Shown: positions 1 to 4,957 of the stretch, piece by piece
Numbering within the stretch: the stretch's first letter is position 1
How the letters are laid out: each line of letters starts with the position of its first letter
Origin: JANNMJ01 sp031397815
Lineage (GTDB): Bacteria; Bacteroidota; Bacteroidia; Cytophagales; Hymenobacteraceae
Assembly (NCBI GenBank): GCA_031397815.1
Contig: JANNMJ010000032.1
Span: 1 to 5,578 of the forward strand
Direction of reading: 5' to 3'
Length of the DNA: 5,578 nucleotides
The notes under the pieces: generated by a model
Told to the model about the DNA's origin: nothing
What the model saw: only the letters and a program-made list of their open reading frames with translations
The model's database searches: none
Made by a program: the position numbers and the translations under genes

Positions 1-20
1 GCCCTACGCTTAGCGTGGGC
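1..20. repeat. Short imperfect palindrome, REP-like
   Basis: GCCC(T)ACGC, loop TTA, then GCGTGGGC gives an 8-bp stem with one bulged T. It sits at the window edge in non-coding DNA beyond the terminator of the leftward operon. It may be the edge of a dispersed palindromic element or part of a terminator for something outside the window. No run of T or A follows, so an intrinsic terminator is not supported by what is visible. Confidence 0.4.
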
Positions 21-35
21 TACCGGGGGTGCTCG

Positions 36-76
36 TGGGGTGCGCTATTGCAACCGCCCATCCCACGCGCACCCCA
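36..76. repeat. Inverted repeat with 10-bp arms
   Basis: TGGGGTGCGC (36-45) pairs perfectly with GCGCACCCCA (67-76) across a 21-nt loop. It lies between the palindrome at the left edge and the intrinsic terminator at 86-122, so the whole stretch is densely structured. There is no U-tract on either strand next to this stem. It could be a dispersed repeat, a transcript-stabilising 3' structure, or a chance product of GC-rich DNA. A 10-bp perfect match makes pure chance less likely. Confidence 0.4.
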
Positions 77-85
77 AACTCCCCC

Positions 86-122
86 AAAAAAAATCAGGCG
101 AAGCCGATTCCTCGACTTCGCC
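86..122 (-). terminator. Rho-independent terminator of the leftward cluster
   Basis: Read on the minus strand, an 11-bp stem (GGCGAAGTCGA pairing with TCGGCTTCGCC, one G-T wobble) closes on a GGAA tetraloop at 112-122 / 97-107. It is followed by TGA and then eight consecutive T (plus-strand A run 86-93). It starts about 35 bp past the stop codon of the DUF4920 gene. Stem, tetraloop and U-tract are all present, so this is a confident terminator that marks the end of the minus-strand gene cluster. Confidence 0.88.
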
Positions 123-157
123 CGATAAATTCAAACACAAACGGTTTATCCGGAGCT

Positions 158-706
158 TTATTTAATCAACACCCCGTCCGCCTCAAACGCCACGGCGTCC
201 TCGGCCTTCGTGATAGCGGCGATTTCAGCCTTCGTTTTCCCGGCGTCTTCGGCGTAGTGGCGCAGTTCATCGACGGGGACGGTGTAGCGGTACGCCCAGC
301 CTTCCACGACGGTCGTTTTGCCTTTCGAGTCTTTCGGAACGAAGAACGCGTAGTCCTTAAACCGGACTTTCATCGTTTTGCCGTCGACGGTGGGGAGGTC
401 CATCCAGCAGCCTTTTACGGTGCAGACTTCTTGGATTTCGCCGACGAGCTTCACTTTTACAGAGTCCGATTTCGCCATCAGCTCGGGGAGCTTTTCGATT
501 GGCTCGGCGCCGTCGAGGGAGATGCGCTTGCCGAAGGATTTCATCCCGGCGGGCAGGGGGGCCATGACTTCCGACTGGGTCGTGTCGCGGGCTTCCGGCG
601 CGACGGCCGGCTGGTTGGCGCCGTTTTCGGCACCTGATTCGGTTTTCTGACCACAGCTAGCGGCGGCGAGGCCCACGACGAGGGCAAATAGAGGAGCGAA
701 GCGCAT
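158..706 (-). CDS. DUF4920 domain lipoprotein
   Basis: This encodes a 182-residue exported protein of unknown function. Residues 1-17 are a hydrophobic signal peptide ending in AAS-C, with Cys18 the likely lipidated residue (a slightly weak lipobox lacking Leu at -3). A low-complexity linker (about 20-52) precedes the conserved domain (about 55-182). I recognise it as DUF4920 from the C-x4-CW motif (Cys95, Cys100, Trp101), FKDYAFFVP (117-125), RHYAEDAG (149-156) and the C-terminal FEADGVLI. The two spaced cysteines could form a disulfide or bind a metal, but that is inference. After Cys18 there is no acidic run of the kind that exports Bacteroidota lipoproteins to the surface, so a periplasm-facing location is likely. 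The gene is the last of the leftward cluster, 141 bp after the ABC ATPase, with its own possible -7 box and a strong terminator beyond it. Its role with the exporter is unproven. Confidence 0.87.
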   Translation of the reverse strand: MRFAPLFALVVGLAAASCGQKTESGAENGANQPAVAPEARDTTQSEVMAPLPAGMKSFGKRISLDGAEPIEKLPELMAKSDSVKVKLVGEIQEVCTVKGCWMDLPTVDGKTMKVRFKDYAFFVPKDSKGKTTVVEGWAYRYTVPVDELRHYAEDAGKTKAEIAAITKAEDAVAFEADGVLIK

Positions 707-734
707 CGGCGAATGATTGGGTTTTTTTGCGGGG

Positions 735-742
735 CGAAGGTA
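735..742 (-). promoter_or_regulatory. Possible -7 box for the DUF4920 gene
   Basis: The minus strand reads TACCTTCG, one mismatch from the Bacteroidota -7 consensus TAnnTTTG. It lies 28 bases before the ATG at 706, which would give a leader of about 20 nt containing an A7 run. I find no clear TTTG -33 element 17-23 bp upstream. If active, it would let the DUF4920 gene be transcribed separately from the ABC genes. Confidence 0.35.
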
Positions 743-789
743 AGAATATTGCCGGGCGTAGGGCGATGGGCGGGCATCCTCACCCCCGG

Positions 790-825
790 CCCCTCTCCAA
801 AGGAGAGGGGAGCCTTTGAGAGGCT
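790..825. repeat. Perfect palindrome plus small hairpin, REP-like element
   Basis: CCCCTCTCC-AAA-GGAGAGGGG (790-810) is a perfect 9-bp stem with a 3-nt loop. It is followed directly by AGCCT-TTGAG-AGGCT (811-825), a 5-bp stem with a 5-nt loop. It lies in the 141 bp between the ABC ATPase stop and the DUF4920 start. No T-run follows on the minus strand, so it is not a standard intrinsic terminator. A CACCCCCGG lead-in plus this stem resembles intergenic palindromes I recall as dispersed in bacterial genomes. A role in attenuating or processing the operon transcript is possible. Confidence 0.6.
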
Positions 826-847
826 TAGTGGGAATCAGAATCCGCTT

Positions 848-1540
848 TTAGGCACTGAGCGGGTGGCCGTGGCTCACGATGCGGCCGTCGGACATCTCGA
901 TGGTGCGGTCGGAGTTGGCGGCGAATTCTTGGTCGTGGGTGACGCAGATGATGGTTTGGCCGTGCGTGTGCGCCAAATCCTGCAAGAGCGCAAACGCGAC
1001 GCGCGTGTTCGTGGTGTCGAGGTTGCCGGTGGGTTCGTCGCCCATAATCACGGTGGGGTCGTTGATGAGCGCCCGCGCAATGGCCACGCGCTGCTGCTGA
1101 CCGCCGGAAAGCTTGCTCGCGGGCTTGTGGGCCTGCTCGTGGACGTCGAGCATCCGGAGCTTTTCGAGGGCGCGGGCTTCCAGCTCCTCACGTCCGTAAC
1201 GACCGAGCTTCAGACCGGGCAGCATTACGTTTTCGAGGACTGAAAACTCCGGCAATAAAAAATGAAATTGAAAGACGAAGCCGATATGCTCGTTCCGAAA
1301 AGCGGCGAGCGTGGTCTGGTTGAGGCCCGTCAGGCGCGTGCCGTTGATGCTGAGCGTGCCTTCGTACTCGGTATCCATCGTGGACAGGATGTAAAGCAGC
1401 GTCGATTTTCCGCAGCCTGATTTCCCCACAATCGTCAGAAACTCGCCCTTCTCCACCTCAAACGACAAATCGGTGAGGACGCGGTATTTCTCCGGCTCGT
1501 AGAAATATTTATTGATGCCTTGGGCAGAAAGAATGGCCAT
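848..1540 (-). CDS. ABC transporter ATP-binding protein (LolD/MacB type)
   Basis: This is a 230-residue cytoplasmic ATPase that would power the permease encoded just upstream. All nucleotide-binding motifs are present: Walker A GKSGCGKST (39-47), Q-loop Gln91 within FVFQFHFLLPEFSVLENV, signature LSGGQQQR (144-151), Walker B VIMGDEP (164-170) with catalytic Glu169, D-loop GNLD (172-175) and switch His202 in VTHD. The QFHFLLPEF..LENV stretch and overall length are typical of the LolD/MacB/FtsE branch, whose members use mechanical force on periplasmic substrates. Only 12 bp, all pyrimidine on the coding strand (TTCCCCTCCCCT), separate the permease stop from this ATG, so the two genes are surely co-transcribed. 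There is no Shine-Dalgarno. The gene is intact. Whether it belongs to a Lol-like, MacAB-like or DevBCA-like system cannot be settled from this protein alone. Confidence 0.95.
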   Translation of the reverse strand: MAILSAQGINKYFYEPEKYRVLTDLSFEVEKGEFLTIVGKSGCGKSTLLYILSTMDTEYEGTLSINGTRLTGLNQTTLAAFRNEHIGFVFQFHFLLPEFSVLENVMLPGLKLGRYGREELEARALEKLRMLDVHEQAHKPASKLSGGQQQRVAIARALINDPTVIMGDEPTGNLDTTNTRVAFALLQDLAHTHGQTIICVTHDQEFAANSDRTIEMSDGRIVSHGHPLSA

Positions 1541-1552
1541 AGGGGAGGGGAA

Positions 1553-2806
1553 TCAGCCGCGCAGAATGGCCACAGGATCGACCAGAGAGGCGCGTTTCGA
1601 GGGAAAATACCCCGCCAGCAACGTGGTCAGGACGCCAAACCCGACGCCAATCGCGTAAAAGACGGGGTTGAAATTCACCGGAAAATGGTCGATAGCGAAG
1701 AAGCCGCCGCCGTTGAACGGAATCCGCGAGACGCCATACGAGAGCGCAAACCCCAGCGCCACTCCCACCAGTGAGCCGAGCAGCCCGATGGTAATGGCTT
1801 GCAGGAGGAAGATGCGCACGATATCGCGCCCGGAAAAGCCCGTGGCTTTGAGGATGGCGATGTCCTTGAGCTTATCCTGCACGGTCATCGACATGATGTT
1901 GTAGATGCCGAAGCCCGCCACCACCAGCAGCGTGATGGAGACGATATACGTCATAATATCCCGGATTTTATTCGACGCAACGAGTGATGCATTCGCCGTC
2001 TGCCAGTCTTCGGCCTGCACGTCGTAGCGCCGCGCCAGCTCCCCGCCGAAGGTGTGGGCGCCGTAGATATCGCGCATTTTCAGGCTGATATCGGTCACGT
2101 ACGTTTGGTCTTGCCGGAGGAGCTTTTGCACGGTGCCGATATTGGTATAAGCGCGGGAATTATCGACGGCGCCGATGCCCGATTGAAACACGCCCACCAC
2201 GCGCAGCACCTGCACCACGCCGCGCGGGGTTGCGACGGTCACGTTGTCGCCGGTGTGGACGTTCATCTTGTTCGCCAGTCCGAACCCTACCAAGATGCTG
2301 TTCGGGTTCGCCAGCAGACTTTCCATCCGCCCTTCCTTCATCTGTCCGCGCAAGTCAAACAGCCGGTCTTCGTCGAAAACGTTGACACCGAGCATCGTGC
2401 CGTTGAATTGCACGGCGCCGTAGTTGTAGAAAACCGGCGTGCTCACCTGCGCCGATACGCCCGTCACGCCGGGCAGCCGCCGCAAATCCCCCACGATGAC
2501 GGAGGCGTTGCGCAGGTATAGGCGCTCGGGTTTCGGGCGTTGGTGGCGCACGCTCACCAGCGTATCGGTGCCGCGCAGCACTTCCTGCAACACGGGCGTC
2601 CGGTTCACGTCGGCCTCGCGGTAGAGCCGGACGTGCGCCGTGGCCTGAAACGCCAGATTATCTACCAATTTATTCACCCCCGTCAGCACCGATGCCATCA
2701 GCACGTACATCGCAATCCCAAACGTCACGCCCAGAATGGCAATGACCGTCTGCCGCTTCTTCGCAAGCAAATGCGTGCGGGCAATCAGGAAATTAGTGGA
2801 TGGCAT
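1553..2806 (-). CDS. ABC transporter permease, FtsX/MacB (LolC/E-like) family
   Basis: This is a 417-residue inner-membrane protein with the four-helix type VII ABC topology. TM1 is at about 19-44, followed by a large periplasmic domain (about 46-283, MacB_PCD-like). TM2 (about 284-307), TM3 (about 332-358) and TM4 (about 381-401) form the FtsX domain. The cytoplasmic loop after TM2 carries DKLKDIAILKATGF (311-324), the coupling-helix region that contacts the ATPase and is well conserved in LolC/E and MacB proteins. The C-terminus ASLVDPVAILRG is the usual family ending. Unlike MacB there is no fused ATPase domain. The ATPase is the next gene, 12 bp downstream. The ATG at 2806 is preceded by TTTTCCCCCCA rather than a Shine-Dalgarno. 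The adaptor gene lies 101 bp upstream. Together they should form an exporter or extractor. The substrate (lipoprotein, peptide, glycolipid or drug) is not evident. Confidence 0.94.
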   Translation of the reverse strand: MPSTNFLIARTHLLAKKRQTVIAILGVTFGIAMYVLMASVLTGVNKLVDNLAFQATAHVRLYREADVNRTPVLQEVLRGTDTLVSVRHQRPKPERLYLRNASVIVGDLRRLPGVTGVSAQVSTPVFYNYGAVQFNGTMLGVNVFDEDRLFDLRGQMKEGRMESLLANPNSILVGFGLANKMNVHTGDNVTVATPRGVVQVLRVVGVFQSGIGAVDNSRAYTNIGTVQKLLRQDQTYVTDISLKMRDIYGAHTFGGELARRYDVQAEDWQTANASLVASNKIRDIMTYIVSITLLVVAGFGIYNIMSMTVQDKLKDIAILKATGFSGRDIVRIFLLQAITIGLLGSLVGVALGFALSYGVSRIPFNGGGFFAIDHFPVNFNPVFYAIGVGFGVLTTLLAGYFPSKRASLVDPVAILRG

Positions 2807-2845
2807 TGGGGGGAAAATGGATCGCTAAAAATCCAAAACAGCAAA

Positions 2846-2890
2846 CCTCAGTGAGCCTCTGTGGAAACCTCTGCGCAACTCTGTGCGAAC
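2846..2890. repeat. Degenerate CTCTGTG-type tandem repeat
   Basis: Four related units start at about 2847, 2857, 2869 and 2879: CTCAGTGAGC, CTCTGTGGAAAC, CTCTGCGCAA and CTCTGTGCGAAC. Their spacing is 10-12 bp. The stretch fills about half of the 101-bp gap between the adaptor stop and the permease start. It resembles the CTCTGTG/CTCTGCG-rich intergenic repeats I recall seeing dispersed in various bacterial genomes. That comparison is from memory and was not searched. No terminator or promoter is evident in this gap. Confidence 0.5.
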
Positions 2891-2907
2891 CCGCGAAAGC
2901 CCACGCT

Positions 2908-4014
2908 CTACGGTTGCACCAACTCCGTCTGCTCCGTCAGGCCGCTGACGACTTCCACGTAATCAGTGGTTTTAATGCCCGTCTGAATCCGAATGCGACG
3001 AGGCTTGCCGTCCGCACCGCGCACCGTCACCGAATCGTTTTCTACGAGCGCCTTCGGCACCGTCAGGGCGCGCGGGCGGCGCAACACCACCACGTTCGCT
3101 TCCACAAAAGCATTCGCAATCAACCCTTTTGGCGTCTGCTCAAACTCCGCATCTGCCCGCACCGATTGGTTTTCGGCGTTTAGCGAGGGGTAGATTTTGG
3201 TGATTCGGGCGCGGAAGACTTGGTCCGGGAAGAGGTCGAGCTTGACGACGGCCGTTTGCCCGACGCGCACCCGCGCCACGTCCGATTCGTCGAGGAAAAG
3301 CTGGAGGTAGAACGCCCCGCGTCGGCCGAGGGCCGCTAGTGGCTCGCCGCGCCGCGTGGCCTCGCCTTGTTTTCGGAAGATGTTGAAGACCGTGCCCGTG
3401 GCGTCGGCGCGGGTGATGGTGTTCCCGGCGTCGGTGGCGCTCACGCGGGCGGCGGTGCGGGCGTTCGCTAGGTCAACCTGAAGCTGATTCTGCGTTCGGC
3501 GAAAGCGTGCCCGCGCCGCCAGGAGGTCGTTGCGGGAAGTGCGGTACGCGAGAGCTGCGCGGTCGAGGGCGATGCGGGTTGTGGCATTTTGACGCCACAG
3601 ATTCTGGTAGCGCACATAATTGACCGAGTCATCGGTGAGGCGGCTGCGGAGGCTCCCGAGCTGCGCCTGCAATTCCGCCACCACCGGCGAGGCGGGCGCC
3701 GCATTCCGCTCAGCTTGGCGCAAGCTTTCTTCGGCGCCGCTCAGACGGGCGTTTTGGCTGCTGCCTTCGATGGCGAACATCGGCTGTCCGGCGCGCACGC
3801 TATCGCCTTCGCGCACGTATTGATGCGTAATCAGGCCGTCGGCTTGGGCGTAGACCTGATGGTCGTCGGCGGGGATGATTTTGCCCGATGCGTAGACCGC
3901 TTCCACCAGCGGCCGGTACTGCGGGTGAACCGTGGGCTTGCTCCGGCAGCTCCCGAGAAAAACAGCCGGTGCGAGCAGCGCAAGCAAAGCGACGGACCAA
4001 TAAGAAAATCTCAT
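2908..4014 (-). CDS. Membrane-fusion (HlyD/MacA-family) adaptor lipoprotein
   Basis: This is the periplasmic adaptor of a tripartite exporter, linking the inner-membrane permease to an outer-membrane channel. From the ATG at 4014 it is 368 residues. A signal peptide with a good lipobox LGSC (20-23) makes Cys23 the lipid anchor. A biotinyl-lipoyl half-motif follows (about 45-85, with VREGDSVRAGQPMFAIEG). A helical hairpin spans about 90-195, rich in Ala, Arg, Gln and Leu. The second lipoyl half is at about 200-230 (ATGTVFNIFRKQGEATRRGEPL), then a beta-barrel (about 235-312) and a membrane-proximal domain (about 313-368). A longer reading frame begins at 4086, but the extra 24 residues would push the signal peptide inward and would cover the perfect TACATTTG -7 box at 4039-4046. 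I therefore choose 4014. It is the first gene of the exporter operon. No outer-membrane TolC-like gene is in view. Confidence 0.92.
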   Translation of the reverse strand: MRFSYWSVALLALLAPAVFLGSCRSKPTVHPQYRPLVEAVYASGKIIPADDHQVYAQADGLITHQYVREGDSVRAGQPMFAIEGSSQNARLSGAEESLRQAERNAAPASPVVAELQAQLGSLRSRLTDDSVNYVRYQNLWRQNATTRIALDRAALAYRTSRNDLLAARARFRRTQNQLQVDLANARTAARVSATDAGNTITRADATGTVFNIFRKQGEATRRGEPLAALGRRGAFYLQLFLDESDVARVRVGQTAVVKLDLFPDQVFRARITKIYPSLNAENQSVRADAEFEQTPKGLIANAFVEANVVVLRRPRALTVPKALVENDSVTVRGADGKPRRIRIQTGIKTTDYVEVVSGLTEQTELVQP

Positions 4015-4038
4015 TTCAGCAGTGCAACAGGAACGGCG

Positions 4039-4046
4039 CAAATGTA
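4039..4046 (-). promoter_or_regulatory. -7 box for the exporter operon
   Basis: The minus strand reads TACATTTG, an exact match to the Bacteroidota -7 consensus TAnnTTTG. It sits 24 bases before the adaptor ATG at 4014, which would give a leader of roughly 18 nt. No TTTG -33 element is found at the usual distance. Instead the upstream side is filled by phased GGTGCG-like repeats, suggesting a weak core promoter that may need an activator. The box also argues for the 4014 start over 4086. Confidence 0.5.
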
Positions 4047-4099
4047 GGTGCGCCCGTTGTGCGGGCTGGTGCGGACTGGACGCCAACCGGGCGCCAACT
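4047..4099. repeat. Phased 10-11-bp degenerate repeats beside the exporter promoter
   Basis: GTGCG occurs at 4048, 4059 and 4069 (spacing 11 and 10 bp). Two adjacent 11-mers follow, GGACGCCAACC (4078-4088) and GGGCGCCAACT (4089-4099), identical at 9 of 11 positions. All units begin about one helical turn apart, so they would lie on one face of the DNA. They cover the spacer and -33 region of the leftward promoter and lie about 117-169 bp before the rightward gene. A regulator-binding array is a reasonable inference, but none is known to me with this motif. Confidence 0.4.
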
Positions 4100-4167
4100 A
4101 TTCATCGTGCGCGGCATCCGTAGCTTGCGGCGCGCCGTTGAAGGCAACGGGGCAATCAGGAGCTTTC

Positions 4168-4178
4168 ATTTCGGAAAT
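4168..4178. promoter_or_regulatory. Small palindrome before the rightward small genes
   Basis: ATTTC-G-GAAAT is a perfect 5-bp inverted repeat around one central base, 38 bp upstream of the ATG at 4216. It is AT-richer than its surroundings. It could be an operator half-site pair or chance. I see no convincing -7/-33 pair for the rightward genes; TAGCTTGC near 4122 is only a weak match. Confidence 0.2.
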
Positions 4179-4215
4179 TCGACGTCTTTCCCCTCATTCC
4201 CAATCCCCCCTCCCC

Positions 4216-4413
4216 ATGGATAATCTCCCTGTCAAAGGCCCGACGAACTGGGCCGAGCTGGCGACCACGCTGCTCGAAAAACTCACCTCGCAAGGCGCTA
4301 ACCCGGAAGTGAGCGTCGAATTCGATAATATGGAAGTGCAGGGCGGCCCTGATAACGCCCGCTGGCGCGTCCACGGTGCCGTTCGGATTCGGACCCGCAA
4401 CGCCAATGGCTAG
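4216..4413 (+). CDS. Small unrecognised protein, 65 aa
   Basis: I do not recognise this protein. It is 65 residues, soluble, with no signal peptide or membrane segment. The N-terminal half contains a likely helix (NWAELATTLLEKLTSQ, 11-26). The C-terminal half looks like beta strands (EVSVEFDNMEVQ, 31-42; WRVHGAVRIRTR, 50-61), and it ends in NANG. The reading frame is open upstream to 4048, but the ATG at 4216 is preferred: it follows a C-rich tract (CAATCCCCCCTCCCC) like those before other genes here, and the upstream extension looks non-coding. Its last 8 bases overlap the next gene, indicating translational coupling. The tight pairing with a second ORF of similar composition supports its being a real gene, and the two products may act together. 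Confidence 0.65.
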   Translation: MDNLPVKGPTNWAELATTLLEKLTSQGANPEVSVEFDNMEVQGGPDNARWRVHGAVRIRTRNANG

Positions 4414-4780
4414 CGCGCCGCCCATTCCGCAGCTCGACCTCTGGGCGAAGCTCGCCATTGATTTCGACGATTCCCGGCTGTTGCTCGTCGCGGAAGGCAA
4501 CAAAATCATCCTCGGCATCCCCGATCAGCGCACCCTCGACAAGCTCACCGCTTTGGGCGAGAAGGGCAAGAAGCCGAATGCGCCGAAACCGGCGGGCGGC
4601 GGCGGGCCGCTCGCGAGTCTGCAACCGCTGCACGACGCCGTAAAGCGCCTCGGGCTGGTCCTCGACTTACGGGTTGGCGGCAAGACGTACGCCGAGTTCG
4701 GTATCGGGAACGGGCCGCGCATCACGGCGGCGGCGGTTTTGGGGAAGATTGGGTCGTTCTTCGGCGGCGGCGGTCGGTAA
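4406..4780 (+). CDS. Unrecognised protein with glycine-rich tail, 124 aa
   Basis: I do not recognise this protein. It starts at the ATG within ATGGCTAG, whose TAG ends the preceding gene. An upstream ATG at 4376 in the same frame is less likely because of the coupled overlap. The N-terminal part (about 11-40) has alternating hydrophobic residues suggesting beta strands (AKLAIDF, SRLLLVAE, NKIILGIP). A Lys/Pro/Gly-rich linker follows (about 51-68). Then come a helix (69-82), further strands (LGLVLDLRV, KTYAEFGIG) and a C-terminal amphipathic stretch ITAAAVLGKIGSFF ending in GGGGR. There is no signal peptide and no clear transmembrane helix. The C-terminal segment might touch membranes or a partner, which is inference. 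A hairpin at 4845-4880 may end transcription after it. Confidence 0.7.
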   Translation: MASAPPIPQLDLWAKLAIDFDDSRLLLVAEGNKIILGIPDQRTLDKLTALGEKGKKPNAPKPAGGGGPLASLQPLHDAVKRLGLVLDLRVGGKTYAEFGIGNGPRITAAAVLGKIGSFFGGGGR

Positions 4781-4804
4781 GATTCGTCGTTTCGTCGGTA
4801 GAAG

Positions 4805-4826
4805 GCGCTCCGTTTCCCCTGAGCGC
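4805..4826. repeat. Short inverted repeat
   Basis: GCGCTC (4805-4810) pairs with GAGCGC (4821-4826) across the 10-nt loop CGTTTCCCCT, 25 bp after the stop codon at 4780. The stem is short and is followed by ACCGAAAAG, not a T-run, so it is at best a minor 3' structure. Confidence 0.25.
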
Positions 4827-4844
4827 ACCGAAAAGAGAAACCTG

Positions 4845-4890
4845 CGGCCGGGCTGCGCGGTTAGACGCGTGGCCCGGCCGTTGTATCTTT
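4845..4890 (+). terminator. GC-rich hairpin, probable terminator
   Basis: CGGCCGGGC (4845-4853) pairs perfectly with GCCCGGCCG (4872-4880). The stem extends inward by two G-T wobbles and four more pairs, giving about 15 bp closed by a GTTAGA loop (4860-4865). It is followed by TTGTATCTTT, a T-rich but interrupted tract. It lies 65 bp past the stop of the 124-aa gene, as expected for its terminator. The imperfect U-tract and overlap with a possible promoter leave some doubt. Confidence 0.55.
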
Positions 4891-4891
4891 C
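4861..4891 (+). promoter_or_regulatory. Possible promoter for the oxidase subunit III gene
   Basis: TATCTTTC (4884-4891) matches TAnnTTTG at all but the last base. TTAG (4861-4864), one mismatch from the TTTG -33 box, lies 19 bp upstream, within the usual spacing. Transcription would begin near 4898, giving a leader of about 60 nt before the ATG at 4958. It overlaps the loop and right arm of the hairpin, so the two calls compete or interact. Confidence 0.3.
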
Positions 4892-4957
4892 CAGAAGGGA
4901 AGTCGCTTGCTGATTTCAGTCAGTTTGAACGAACGTCGCGCTCCTTCACCCCCTCTG

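Noticed and set aside
29..637. Long plus-strand open frame opposite the DUF4920 gene
   Set aside because: It overlaps a recognised gene on the other strand, runs through the terminator, and its translation is rich in Phe, Arg, Gly and Val with no domain. It is a shadow of GC-rich coding DNA.
2899..2910. GCCCACGCT near the adaptor stop matching one arm of the left-edge palindrome
   Set aside because: It is only nine bases, it overlaps the region of a stop codon, and the second arm is missing. Chance is sufficient to explain it.
4015..4086. Longer adaptor reading frame starting at 4086 (24 extra residues)
   Set aside because: The extension would bury the signal peptide and lipobox, and would cover the exact TACATTTG -7 box and phased repeats. 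The ATG at 4014 gives a normal lipoprotein N-terminus.
4048..4215. Upstream extension of the 65-aa gene to 4048
   Set aside because: The extension translates to unstructured Arg/Gly/Ser-rich sequence, crosses the phased repeats, and the ATG at 4216 has a C-rich leader like those of neighbouring genes.
4771..4800. Repeated TCGTCG-like bases around the stop of the 124-aa gene
   Set aside because: The matches are very short and degenerate, consistent with local GC-rich composition rather than a repeat element.
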